From assembly GCA_036787815.1 (NCBI GenBank), contig DAIQOP010000001.1, positions 1 through 56,570 of the forward strand: 56,570 nt of DNA. Direction: 5' to 3'. Origin of the DNA: DATBAK01 sp036787815 (lineage in GTDB: Bacteria > Actinomycetota > Acidimicrobiia > IMCC26256 > PALSA-610). The notes under the pieces were generated by a model that was given only the letters and a program-made list of their open reading frames with translations, was not told the DNA's origin and searched no databases. Position 1 is the stretch's first letter. Each line of letters starts with the position of its first letter. Shown here piece after piece: positions 23,217-31,402 of the stretch. The position numbers were made by a program, and so were the translations under genes.

Positions 23217-24865
23217 AGCGCGACCGCGACTCCCGGAGGCTCCGCATGTTCCCGAGGTCCAAGACCCGCCGCGTCCTCGCGCGCGCCGGCGCGCTGTCGG
23301 CCGCCGTCGCGTGCCTGTCGGCGATGCTGCCGGTCTCGCCGGCCGCGGCGGCGGCGACGATCAACGGCGCCGGTTCGACCTGGAGCTACATCGCGGTGAA
23401 CCAGTGGCAGGCCGACGTCGCCCGCCAGGGAATCCCCGTCAACTTCAACGCCAACGGCTCGACGGCCGGGCGCGTCTTCTACTACCAGGACCAGAGCGAC
23501 TTCTCGGTCTCGGAGATCCCGTTCCAGGCCGCGTACCGTGACTCGACGGGCACGGTGACCACCAACGAGATCGCGCTCGCCGCGCACCGGCCCTACGCGT
23601 ACCTGCCGATCGTGGCGGGCGGCACCTCGTTCATGTACCACCTCGACGTGAACGGCAGCCGGGTCACGAACCTGCGGCTCTCGGCGCCGACCCTGGCGAA
23701 GATCTTCACGGGCGTGATCAAGACGTGGAACGACCCGGCCGTCACGGCCGACAACGGCGGCCGGGTGCTCCCGCCCATCAAGGTCGTGCCGGTCATCCGC
23801 TCCGACGGCTCCGGAACCAGCGCGCAGTTCACCGCGTACATGGCGAACCAGACGCCGACGATCTGGACCGCGTTCTGCCAGAAGGTCGGCATCAACCTCA
23901 ACCCCTGCCCCGCGACCTCGCTGTACCCACCCTTCGACGGTTCGGTCGCGCAGCAGTACTCCGACGGCGTCGCCGCGTTCGTGTCGTCACCGAGCAACAA
24001 CGGAGCCATCACCTTCGTGGAATACGGCTACGCGAAGCAGCGCGGGTTCCCGGTGGCGTCGGTGCTCAACAAGGCGGGCTTCTACACGCAGCCGACCGCG
24101 CTCAACGTCGCCATCGCGCTGTTGCAGGCGCGCATCAACCCCGACCGGACGCAGTTGCTGGGTGGTGTGTACAACAACCCGGATCCGCGCACCTATCCGG
24201 TGTCGAGCTACAGCTACATGATCGTGCCGACGACGACAGCCAAACCGTTCTCGACCGACAAGGGGAACACGCTCGGGCGCTTCATCCTGTACTTCCTCTG
24301 TGTCGGGCAGACGAAGGCGGCGCAGCTCGGCTACTCGCCGCTGCCGAAGAACCTGGTGCAGATCGGCTTCGATGCGGAGAAACTCATCCCCGGCGCGCCC
24401 GCCCCGCCGCCGATCGACCAGTGCGCGAACCCCACGATCACCGGAGCCTTCAACCTGAACAACGCGCCGCCGCCCGCCCCGGGAGACAAGCAGGGCACAC
24501 CCTTGCCGGGTGCGCCTCAGGGTCCGACGGGTGGCAATGCCGGCTCCGGAAACGGCATCACGAACACGGGCAATGCCGGCAACGCCGGCAACGCCGGCAA
24601 CACCGGCGGAACGAAGGCCGCGACCGCGACGACCGCCACGACCGTGGCGAACGGCCTCGGCGGGGGACGCACCGCCGATTCGGTCGCGGCCAACCCCGGT
24701 GAGCTGCTCTCCGCTTCGGGGCCGGTCACCCTGCCCGGCAAGCAGGATCCGATGCCACTGGGCCTCTACGTCCTCGCGGGCGCGTTCGTGCTCCTGATCG
24801 TGTTCGCACCACCCACGGTCGCGGTCGCGATGCGCTCACGCGAACGCACGCGCCGATCCGGGTGA
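23213..24865 (+). CDS. pstS: PstS-type phosphate-binding protein with C-terminal membrane anchor
   Basis: A 550-residue protein: signal peptide to about residue 47 (SPAAAAATING), a PstS domain from INGAGSTWSYIAVNQWQADV to about 400 with the phosphate-binding loop RSDGSGTSAQF, then a low-complexity linker with GNAG repeats (24562-24601 region) and a Thr/Ala stretch, and a C-terminal membrane helix (about 515-537) followed by an Arg-rich tail. So, unlike classical lipid-anchored PstS of actinobacteria, it is tethered by a C-terminal helix. ATG overlaps the pstB stop; an in-frame ATG 11 codons on is an alternative. It is the ligand receptor for PstCAB. Confidence 0.92.
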   Translation: MKRDRDSRRLRMFPRSKTRRVLARAGALSAAVACLSAMLPVSPAAAAATINGAGSTWSYIAVNQWQADVARQGIPVNFNANGSTAGRVFYYQDQSDFSVSEIPFQAAYRDSTGTVTTNEIALAAHRPYAYLPIVAGGTSFMYHLDVNGSRVTNLRLSAPTLAKIFTGVIKTWNDPAVTADNGGRVLPPIKVVPVIRSDGSGTSAQFTAYMANQTPTIWTAFCQKVGINLNPCPATSLYPPFDGSVAQQYSDGVAAFVSSPSNNGAITFVEYGYAKQRGFPVASVLNKAGFYTQPTALNVAIALLQARINPDRTQLLGGVYNNPDPRTYPVSSYSYMIVPTTTAKPFSTDKGNTLGRFILYFLCVGQTKAAQLGYSPLPKNLVQIGFDAEKLIPGAPAPPPIDQCANPTITGAFNLNNAPPPAPGDKQGTPLPGAPQGPTGGNAGSGNGITNTGNAGNAGNAGNTGGTKAATATTATTVANGLGGGRTADSVAANPGELLSASGPVTLPGKQDPMPLGLYVLAGAFVLLIVFAPPTVAVAMRSRERTRRSG

Positions 24866-24898
24866 AGTAGTCCGGCGAGCGACTCCCGAGCCGAACGC

Positions 24899-25444
24899 TC
24901 AGCGGGCGCCGAAGGCGCGGCGCAGCAGTGGCGTGCTGGCGTCGACCTCGTCTTCGAGGTCGTTGTCGGGGCCGAAGCGGGGCATCCAGACCGGATCGGC
25001 CTGCGGCTCGGCGACCGCCTCGGCGGCGACGGGCGCTTCGGCGCCGCCGGCCGCGGCAGCGGTCGTGTCGGTGGCCGGGGAGTCGAAGAGAGAAGGCTCG
25101 ACCGCGGCCCACTTGCGGCGTGGCTCGCGCGGCGTCGCGGGGCGGCGGGCGCGGCTCGGGACCGCCCGCAACCGCTTGCGGGGACTCTCGCCGGCCGTGG
25201 CCTCCGGCGGCGCGACCTCCGCGGCGGCGGGCTCGGAGCCCGCGTCGGGACGCGGCGGGCGGCGATCGTCGAGCTGCCACGAGCGGGGGAGCACGAGCCG
25301 CCCGGCGTGGCGCTCGCAGAGATCTCCGGGGGTGCGGGCCAGCGGGTCGTCGGCGACCGAGAGGTAGGCGATCAACGCTTCACGGTCGTAGGTGAGGATC
25401 GCCACCGCCGGTGAGCTGCATCCGGATCGCGCGCAGGTTCGCAT
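24899..25444 (-). CDS. DUF3499-family protein
   Basis: A 181-residue protein of the actinobacterial DUF3499 family. The conserved part is the N-terminal ~60 residues: MRTCARSGCSSPAVAILTYD, then GDLCERHAGRLVLPRSW, with Cys4, Cys9, Cys43 and His46 forming a probable small zinc-binding site. The remainder is Pro/Arg/Ala-rich and likely disordered, ending with an acidic patch. Function is unknown. The open frame extends upstream to 25693, but ATG at 25444 matches the family start. Convergent with pstS and divergent from the VOC gene. Confidence 0.85.
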   Translation of the reverse strand: MRTCARSGCSSPAVAILTYDREALIAYLSVADDPLARTPGDLCERHAGRLVLPRSWQLDDRRPPRPDAGSEPAAAEVAPPEATAGESPRKRLRAVPSRARRPATPREPRRKWAAVEPSLFDSPATDTTAAAAGGAEAPVAAEAVAEPQADPVWMPRFGPDNDLEDEVDASTPLLRRAFGAR

Positions 25445-25642
25445 CGCCGGCGATCGTACCGGCGCCCGCCCACCACCTCGGCCATCCACGCGTTCGAGCC
25501 CGCAACGATGTGCGTGCGGCCCGAGGCGTCGAGCGCGACCCACTTCGTTCCCGCAACTCAGGCTTGGCGGCTGAGGCGTCCGTCGAGCGAGCGAAGCAGA
25601 AATCCGCGCGTAAGTAGTACAGACGCGCAGCGAGAGCGACAG

Positions 25643-25649
25643 TAAGAAT
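25643..25649 (+). promoter_or_regulatory. Putative -10 (TAAGAAT) 6 nt before the VOC gene
   Basis: TAAGAAT ends 6 nt before the GTG at 25656 with no ribosome binding site. Probable leaderless promoter of the VOC-thrB-SDR-M20-OsmC operon. The remainder of the 211-bp gap to DUF3499 shows nothing else clear. Confidence 0.45.
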
Positions 25650-25655
25650 GAGAAC

Positions 25656-26111
25656 GTGAGCGTCGTGTTCAACCACGTGGGGCAGTGCGTCACCGATCTC
25701 GAGCGGGCCCGCCGCTTCTACGTGGAGCTCTTCGAGTTCGAGGAGATCCGCGAGCTGCATCCGCCCGACGATCCGTCGACCAGGCTGCTGCGCCTCGAAC
25801 CACCGTTGGGGATGACCGCGCTCTACCTCCAGCGCGACGGGTTCGTGCTCGAGCTGCTGCACTTCGCCGGCCGCCCGGCGCGCCCGTACCAACCGCGGGT
25901 GATGAACGACCCGGGGCTGACCCACATCTCGTTGAGCTGCGATCTCGAACGGGTCGTGCCGCGCGTCCCCGAGCTCGGCGGCGAGGTGCTCGCCGACACC
26001 GACATCGGATTCGGTGTCTTCGTCCGCGACCCCGACGGTCAGCTCCTCGAGCTGCTCCCGCTCGCGTACGCCGAACGCATCGCCGGGCACGCACCCCCCG
26101 AGCGATCGTGA
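25656..26111 (+). CDS. Glyoxalase/VOC-superfamily protein
   Basis: A 151-residue single-domain vicinal-oxygen-chelate protein. Metal-ligand candidates are His7 (VFNHVGQCVTDLERARRFY), Glu/His in the middle strand (FVLELLHFAG), His in THISLSCDL and Glu in DPDGQLLELLPL. Such proteins catalyse isomerisation, epimerisation or dioxygenation of small molecules or bind thiol adducts; the specific reaction is not evident. First gene of a tightly packed operon; its stop starts an unusual chain of stop/start overlaps leading into thrB. Confidence 0.85.
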   Translation: MSVVFNHVGQCVTDLERARRFYVELFEFEEIRELHPPDDPSTRLLRLEPPLGMTALYLQRDGFVLELLHFAGRPARPYQPRVMNDPGLTHISLSCDLERVVPRVPELGGEVLADTDIGFGVFVRDPDGQLLELLPLAYAERIAGHAPPERS

Positions 26112-26139
26112 CCAACCGCCTATGACCAACCGCCTGTGA
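26108..26139 (+). repeat. 14-nt tandem repeat forming two 5-codon minicistrons before thrB
   Basis: Units at 26109-26122 and 26123-26136 are identical except the last base, and a third partial unit forms the thrB start. This creates GTG-ACC-AAC-CGC-CTA-TGA and ATG-ACC-AAC-CGC-CTG-TGA, each overlapping its neighbours by GTGA/ATGA, so ribosomes could move from the VOC gene through two VTNRL/MTNRL minicistrons into thrB. Confidence 0.7.
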
Positions 26140-26951
26140 CCGACCGCATCACGATCCGGGTGCCGGCGTCGAGCGCCAACCTCGGCCCGGGGTTCGACGC
26201 CCTCGGCCTCGCGCTCACGACCTACCTCGATCTCACGCTCGACGGCGAGCCCGCGACCGACGAGAGCCACCTCGCGGTGCGGACGTTTCGCCGCGCGGGT
26301 GGCGTCGGGCCGGTCGCGGTGCGCTGCGCGGTCCCCGGCGGGCGCGGGCTCGGCTTCTCGGCCGCCGCACGGGTCGCCGGGCTCCTCGGCGCGGCGGTGC
26401 AGCGGGGGAAACCCATCGTGCGGGTGCAGACCTCGGTGCTCCGCGAGGCGACCGAGCTCGAGGGCCATGCCGACAACGCGGCGGCGTCGCTGCACGGGGG
26501 TCTCGTCGCGGTGGCCGGCGGCACGTTCACGCGCGTGCCGCTCGCGGTCGAGGTGGCGATCGTCGTGTGGATCCCCGACCGAGAGACGTCGACGAAGGCG
26601 TCGCGCGGGCAGCTCGGCACCACCATCTCCTTCGACGACGCGGTGTTCAACGTCGGGCACACCGCGCTGATGGTGGCCGCGCTCGCGGCCGGCGACGTCG
26701 GCGCGCTGCGGGTGGCCTCCGAGGACCGGATGCACCAGAACCTCCGCCTGGCGCGCGTGCCCGACTCACATCACGCGATGCGCAGCGCCATCGACGCCGG
26801 TGCGTGGTGCGCCTACCTCAGCGGCTCGGGGCCGTCGATCGCGGCGTTCACCGCGCCGGGGCGGCAGGCCGAGGCGGTCGCGGCCGCGCTCCCTCCGAGC
26901 GGCCGAACCATGATCCTCGGCGTCGACCACGAAGGAGCGCGGCTGCAATGA
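26136..26951 (+). CDS. thrB: Homoserine kinase-like GHMP kinase
   Basis: A 271-residue GHMP-family kinase that matches ThrB: start VPASSANLGPGFDALGLAL, the phosphate-binding loop GGRGLGFSAAARVAGLL (canonical PxxxGLGSSAA, here slightly altered), LEGHADNAAASLHGGLV and the C-terminal LSGSGPSIAAF. It would phosphorylate homoserine with ATP in threonine biosynthesis. No hom or thrC genes are adjacent, so a related substrate is possible. GTG start shared with the preceding minicistron stop; the stop overlaps the SDR start (ATGA). Confidence 0.85.
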   Translation: MTDRITIRVPASSANLGPGFDALGLALTTYLDLTLDGEPATDESHLAVRTFRRAGGVGPVAVRCAVPGGRGLGFSAAARVAGLLGAAVQRGKPIVRVQTSVLREATELEGHADNAAASLHGGLVAVAGGTFTRVPLAVEVAIVVWIPDRETSTKASRGQLGTTISFDDAVFNVGHTALMVAALAAGDVGALRVASEDRMHQNLRLARVPDSHHAMRSAIDAGAWCAYLSGSGPSIAAFTAPGRQAEAVAAALPPSGRTMILGVDHEGARLQ

Positions 26952-27718
26952 AGCTGAGCGGGAGTCACGTCGTCGTCACCGGCGGCGCGAACGGCATCGG
27001 TGCCGCGATGGCGCGGCGCTTCGCCGACGAGGGTGCGCGGGTGGTGGTCGCCGATCTCGCGGAGGCGCCACTGATGGCCGTCGCGGCAGAGACCGGCGGG
27101 CTCGGTGTGCCGACCGACGTTCGCGACGAGCACCAGATCGCCGCACTCGTGACTGCGGCGGAGGCGCGCTACGGGCCCATCGATCTGTTCTGCTCCAACG
27201 CGGGCATCGTCGTCGAGGGCGGTGAAGACGCGTCGAACGCGGGATGGGAGCGCAGCATCGCCGTCAACCTGATGGCGCACGTGTACGCGGCGCGTGTGCT
27301 CGTGCCCCGAATGCTGGCGCGTGGCGGTGGCTACCTCCTCAACACCGCGTCGGCCGCGGGCCTGCTGACCCAGATCGGCTCGGCTCCGTACTCGGTCACC
27401 AAGCACGGAGCCGTGGCGTTCGCCGAGTGGCTCGCGATCACCTACGGCGACGAAGGGCTGAAGGTCTCGGTGCTCTGCCCGCAGGCCGTACGCACGAACA
27501 TGACCGCGGGAACCGTCGAGGGTGGTGTCGCGGGGGTCGACGGGATGCTCGAACCCGAGGCCGTTGCGGCGGCGGTGGTGGCGGGGCTCGAGACGGAGGA
27601 GTTCCTGATCCTCCCGCACCCGGTCGTCGCCGACTACTTCCGCCGCAAGGCCGACGACTACGACCGCTGGCTGAAGGGCATGCGCCGCCTGCAGGCCCGC
27701 TACGAGGCGAAACCATGA
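26948..27718 (+). CDS. Short-chain dehydrogenase/reductase
   Basis: A 256-residue Rossmann-fold oxidoreductase. It has the cofactor motif TGGANGIGAAMARRFADEG near the N terminus, SNAGIV, the active-site Ser in LLNTASAAGLL, the YSVTKHG motif (Tyr and Lys 4 residues apart) and VLCPQAVRTNM. The residue after the second strand, VVADLAEA with an acidic Asp, favours NAD(H). Substrate unknown. It is translationally coupled to thrB and to the M20 peptidase gene (ATGA overlaps both sides). Confidence 0.92.
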   Translation: MKLSGSHVVVTGGANGIGAAMARRFADEGARVVVADLAEAPLMAVAAETGGLGVPTDVRDEHQIAALVTAAEARYGPIDLFCSNAGIVVEGGEDASNAGWERSIAVNLMAHVYAARVLVPRMLARGGGYLLNTASAAGLLTQIGSAPYSVTKHGAVAFAEWLAITYGDEGLKVSVLCPQAVRTNMTAGTVEGGVAGVDGMLEPEAVAAAVVAGLETEEFLILPHPVVADYFRRKADDYDRWLKGMRRLQARYEAKP

Positions 27719-29211
27719 TGAGACCGGAGCGGGAGAGCGGTCCGCCCGCAGCAGTGCCGGAGTCCCGTGCCGAATCGAGCGAGCACGCGACCGTGGAAGC
27801 AGCCGTCGCGGCGGCGCGGGCGGGGTTCGCGGCGGCGCGTGCGGAGCTCGAGGAGCTGGTGCGGATCCCGAGCATCAGCGCGGCGGGCGAGCACACGGCC
27901 GACGTGGTTCGCAGTGCCGAGGCGACGGCCGAGATGTTGCGCCGTCACGGTTTGGAGTCGGTGCATCTCGCCTCGACCGACGGCTCGCATCCGTACGTCA
28001 TCGGCGAGTGCATCTCAGACCCGGAGCGACCCACCGTGTTGCTCTACGCCCATCACGATGTCCAACCGCCGGGCTTCGTCGATCACTGGACGAGCGACCC
28101 GTTCGAGCCCGTCGAGCGCGACGGGCGTCTCTACGGCCGTGGGTCGGCCGACGACAAGGCGGGCGCGGTCGCGCACGCGCTCGCGGTCTCGGCGTGGCTC
28201 GCGGCCGGCGACCGCCCGCCGTGCAACGTGCGCGTCCTCATCGAGGGTGAGGAGGAGATCGGCTCACCGCATCTCGAGCAGTTCCTCACCGAGCACCTCT
28301 CCGAGCTGCAGGCCGACGTGCTCGTGCTCGCCGACGCGGGCAACTGGAGCGTCGGCGTTCCCGGGATCACGACGTCGTTGCGGGGTCTGGCGGAGGTCGA
28401 CGTCACCGTGCGCGCGCTCGACGGACCGGTGCACAGCGGGATGGCGGGCGGGCTCGTGCCCGATCCGGTCCTCGCCCTGGCTCGACTGCTGGCGAGCACC
28501 GTGGACGAGCACGGCGCGGTCGTGATCGACGGGTTCTCCGGCGATGTCGCGGTTCCGGGGCCGGCCGACCGGGAGCGGCTCGATGCGCTGCCCGCCGACC
28601 CGTCGGCACTCCTGCGCACTCTTGGTGTGCGCGACGGTGTCGAAGCGGTCGGCGACCCGAGCGCCTCGCCGTTCGAGCGGCTCTGGATGCGCCCGTCGCT
28701 CACGGTGATCGGTTTCGACTCCCATCCCATCGCCGGTTCGTCGAACCAGATCGTCGCGTCGGCAACCGCGCGGCTCAGCTTGCGTCTGGCCGCAGGCCAG
28801 GAACCGCAGCGGGTGCTCGAGCAACTGCACGCGCACCTCGTTGCGCGGATCCCGTGGGGTCTCGAGCTCGAGTTCGCTCCGCACGGTGGCGCACCGGCAT
28901 GGCACACCGAGCCCGACGGGCCGGCGTTCCTCGCGGCGCGGCGCGCGTTGCGCGACGGTTTCGGCACCGAGCCCGTGCTCATGGGCGTCGGCGGGTCGAT
29001 CCCGTTCGTCGGGCCGTTCGTGGCCGCGTTCGGAGGGATCCCCGCGCTGTTGCTCGGGCCCGCGGACCCCGGCAGCCGCATCCACGGCGAAGACGAGAGC
29101 CTGCATCTCGACGACTGGCGCAAGCTCATCGAGAGCGAGGTGAGGTTGCTCGACGAGCTCGCCGCGTTACCGCTGCGCGACGGAGTCAACCGCGCGAGGC
29201 TGGAACCGTGA
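27715..29211 (+). CDS. M20-family metallopeptidase (dipeptidase-like)
   Basis: A 498-residue di-zinc peptidase. Zinc and catalytic residues are visible: YAHHDVQP (His113, Asp115), GRGSADDKAG (Asp146), IEGEEEIGS (Glu179-181), VLADAG (Asp) and the C-terminal HGEDESL (His). A dimerisation lid lies at about 225-390. The group cleaves dipeptides or related amides, for example carnosinase-like or succinyl-diaminopimelate-desuccinylase-like enzymes. An N-terminal region of about 25 residues precedes the domain. ATG at 27715 overlaps the SDR stop; a second ATG follows immediately. Confidence 0.92.
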   Translation: MMRPERESGPPAAVPESRAESSEHATVEAAVAAARAGFAAARAELEELVRIPSISAAGEHTADVVRSAEATAEMLRRHGLESVHLASTDGSHPYVIGECISDPERPTVLLYAHHDVQPPGFVDHWTSDPFEPVERDGRLYGRGSADDKAGAVAHALAVSAWLAAGDRPPCNVRVLIEGEEEIGSPHLEQFLTEHLSELQADVLVLADAGNWSVGVPGITTSLRGLAEVDVTVRALDGPVHSGMAGGLVPDPVLALARLLASTVDEHGAVVIDGFSGDVAVPGPADRERLDALPADPSALLRTLGVRDGVEAVGDPSASPFERLWMRPSLTVIGFDSHPIAGSSNQIVASATARLSLRLAAGQEPQRVLEQLHAHLVARIPWGLELEFAPHGGAPAWHTEPDGPAFLAARRALRDGFGTEPVLMGVGGSIPFVGPFVAAFGGIPALLLGPADPGSRIHGEDESLHLDDWRKLIESEVRLLDELAALPLRDGVNRARLEP

Positions 29212-29678
29212 CCGACAACGTCCACGAATACGGTGCCGTCGTCACGTGGCGGGGCAGCACCGCGTCCGGATACAGCTCCTACGACCGAACGCACGCGGGT
29301 GCATGCCCACCGGCAGCCGCGTCGCTCACGCTCAGCTCCGATCCCGCGTTCCTCGGCGATGCCGCGATCCTCAATCCCGAGCAACTGCTCGTGCTCGCGG
29401 CGGCGTCGTGCCAACTGTTGTCGTTCCTCGCCGTCGCCGCGCGTGCCCGCATCGACGTGTGGGAGTACGACGACGATGCCGAGGCGTCGATGCCCGAGCA
29501 GCCGCGACCGATCGCGATCCGCGCGATCCATCTGCGCCCGCGCATCCGCGTGGCCCCCGGGACCGACGCCGCGCAGGTGTTGCACCTCTGCGATGTCGCG
29601 CACGGTGAGTGTTTCGTCGCGAATTCGCTCTCGTGTCCCGTCACCGTCGAAGCCGCGGTTCGAGTCGCCGACGACTGA
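29208..29678 (+). CDS. OsmC-family protein
   Basis: A 156-residue OsmC/Ohr-fold protein. The two conserved cysteines lie in AAASCQLLSFLAVAAR (about residue 68) and HGECFVANSLSCPVTVE (about 137-145), as in OsmC peroxiredoxins that reduce organic hydroperoxides. Cys content is consistent with activity. It is the last gene of the VOC-thrB-SDR-M20-OsmC operon; GTG overlaps the peptidase stop (GTGA). Confidence 0.87.
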   Translation: MTDNVHEYGAVVTWRGSTASGYSSYDRTHAGACPPAAASLTLSSDPAFLGDAAILNPEQLLVLAAASCQLLSFLAVAARARIDVWEYDDDAEASMPEQPRPIAIRAIHLRPRIRVAPGTDAAQVLHLCDVAHGECFVANSLSCPVTVEAAVRVADD

Positions 29679-30016
29679 GCGCGTCCGAGCGTGACGTCAC
29701 CGACCGCGGAGGGCGCTCGGTGGCGCGCTGACGCCGTTCCGCGGTGGCGCGTTCGTCCGATTTAGACGGGTTTTCGCACACCCCCCGTTCGGGCCATTTT
29801 CTGGGTGGTCCTCAAGGTCGGTCTCTCTCCGTGCTCGCCTTGTGCCACAAGGGGACGGGGCGGGCTGGCCCGGTCCTCGACCGGGGCGGTCCCGACCGCC
29901 CGGGTTCGTTCGGCTGTCGGACCCCCTCGTTACGGTGCCCAGGTTCCCGTCGGAGCCCGACGGCGGAGCGCTCTCGTCCGAAGCGGCCGTGGCGTCGCGC
30001 ATCTCAAGGAGCTGAC
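29679..30016 (+). promoter_or_regulatory. Long upstream region of the Rpf-like gene with three consecutive palindromes
   Basis: This 338-bp stretch has no convincing gene. A TTTAGAC (29760-29766) and a TACGGT (29931-29936) could be -10 elements. Between them are CCTTGtgccaCAAGG (29838-29852), CCCGGTC-ctc-GACCGGG (29869-29885) and GGGCGGTC-cc-GACCGCCC (29884-29901). The last two share bases and are mutually exclusive, as in an attenuator or riboswitch-like leader. The c-di-AMP (ydaO) riboswitch that often precedes rpf genes was looked for but its conserved strings were not recognised. Confidence 0.35.
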
Positions 30017-31315
30017 ATGCACGTCAGAAAACAGATAGGGACCCTCGAACGACTCCATACCGGGGCGCCCGCGCTCGCTGGGGTTGCGAGCAGGACGACG
30101 ACGGGGCGGAACGTCGTTTCAGGGGGAAGCGCACGGCGGTTGGTTGGCGTGTCCGGCCGTCGGAGGATCTCCAGAGGTGTGGTCGCCGGTGTCGGCGCCG
30201 CGCTCGTGCTCGTCGCCGCGGTCGGCGGCATTGCCGGGCACTCCGGATCCGCACAGGCATCGGTTGCCTCCGGGAACACCGTGACGGCATTCGGAGGCGC
30301 ACCCGCGCTCACGGCGCCGGTCTCGCCGGCCACACCGTTCGTCGGCATCGCGCCGACACCGAGCGGGCACGGATATTGGGTCGCCGCACAGGACGGCGGT
30401 GTGTTCGCGTACGGCGACGCCGTGTTCCACGGTTCCGCGGGCTCGACGGCGTTGAACCAGCCGATCGTCGGGATCGCCGCGACACCGACCGGCAAGGGCT
30501 ATTGGCTCGCAGGTCGCGACGGCGGTGTGTTCACGTTCGGCGACGCCGCGTTCTTCGGTTCGGCAGGCGCCACGCCGCTGAACCAGCCGATCGTCGGCAT
30601 CGCCTCCGCGCCGGGCGGACTCGGCTACTGGCTCGTCGCTCGCGACGGCGGCGTCTTCGCCTTCGGTCGCGCGCCGTTCCTCGGCTCGGTCGCGAAGCTC
30701 GGCATCGGTACCGAGGTCGTCGGCATCTCGTCGACCCTGACGCACGACGGCTACTGGCTCGTCGCCGCCGACGGTGGCGTGTTCAGCTTCGGCGACGCGA
30801 CGTTCGAGGGTTCGGAAGCGCTGTCGAACGTGCACGACGCGGTCGCGCTCGCGCCGGGTCGCACGGGTTACTGGATCGCTCGCCGCAACGGCTCGGTCCA
30901 AGGGTTCCACACCGGTGCCGATGGCGTGGGTGTCGGTGCGCTCGCCGCGCCCGGTACGGCCACGGTCGGAATCGCACCGCGTGCCGGCGGTGGCTACTGG
31001 ACGGTGCAGGGCGCGCAGGTCGTGCTGGCCGACCACATGAATCCGTTCCTGGTGTGCACCCGGTCGCACGAATCGAGTCACACGCCGCCGGCGTACGACA
31101 ACGGGTACGCGGCAGTGAACCCGTCGGGTACCTACCGCGGTGCCTACCAGTTCTCCCGCTCGACCTGGAACAACGCCGCGATGCGGGCCGGCCGGCTCGA
31201 CCTCGTCGGTGTCGACCCGGCGGCGGCGAGGGTCGCCGACCAGGACCTTCTGGCGCTCGACCTCTACCACTGGCAGGGGGCCGGCCCCTGGATGGGCCGC
31301 TGCTCCGGCCTCTAG
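30017..31315 (+). CDS. Secreted beta-propeller-like repeat protein with C-terminal Rpf/transglycosylase-like domain
   Basis: A 432-residue exported protein. After a basic N terminus and a membrane/signal segment (about 54-82), residues 108-340 contain six repeats of about 42 residues with the pattern GYW-x5-DGGVF-x-FGDA-x-F-x-GS (GYW at 119, 161, 203, 245, 284 and 326), probably a beta-propeller. Residues about 345-432 resemble the resuscitation-promoting-factor lytic fold: CTRSHESSH with Glu352 as candidate catalytic acid, GAYQFSRSTW and a final WMGRCSG. It may cleave or bind peptidoglycan during growth or exit from dormancy. ATG at 30017 is preceded by AAGGA; a longer open frame upstream is not supported. 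Confidence 0.8.
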   Translation: MHVRKQIGTLERLHTGAPALAGVASRTTTGRNVVSGGSARRLVGVSGRRRISRGVVAGVGAALVLVAAVGGIAGHSGSAQASVASGNTVTAFGGAPALTAPVSPATPFVGIAPTPSGHGYWVAAQDGGVFAYGDAVFHGSAGSTALNQPIVGIAATPTGKGYWLAGRDGGVFTFGDAAFFGSAGATPLNQPIVGIASAPGGLGYWLVARDGGVFAFGRAPFLGSVAKLGIGTEVVGISSTLTHDGYWLVAADGGVFSFGDATFEGSEALSNVHDAVALAPGRTGYWIARRNGSVQGFHTGADGVGVGALAAPGTATVGIAPRAGGGYWTVQGAQVVLADHMNPFLVCTRSHESSHTPPAYDNGYAAVNPSGTYRGAYQFSRSTWNNAAMRAGRLDLVGVDPAAARVADQDLLALDLYHWQGAGPWMGRCSGL

Positions 31316-31362
31316 GTGACCGCCGGCGCGTCCGGCGAAACGACAGCTGAGAAACGGGTTGT

Positions 31363-31401
31363 ACGTGGAGAACCGGGTCCGAGTGGCCCGGTTCTCCACG
31401 T
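31363..31401. terminator. 15-bp terminator hairpin between the Rpf-like and AarF genes
   Basis: Arms 31363-31377 and 31387-31401 pair over 15 bp with a 9-nt loop, ending in TCTACCCTCT. It lies 47 nt after the Rpf-like stop and only 15 nt before the AarF GTG, separating the two units. Confidence 0.75.
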
Positions 31402-31402
31402 C

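Noticed and set aside
24562..24601. GNAG-coding tandem repeat as a CRISPR-like or regulatory repeat
   Set aside because: It lies in frame within the pstS linker and encodes a low-complexity stalk; no spacers.
25445..25655. Small gene or RNA in the DUF3499-VOC gap
   Set aside because: No ORF with a ribosome binding site and no stable hairpin; only a promoter-like TAAGAAT near the end.
29690..30016. c-di-AMP (ydaO) riboswitch before the Rpf-like gene
   Set aside because: Looked for because rpf genes in actinobacteria often have it, but the conserved strings of that motif were not found; only unassigned palindromes remain.
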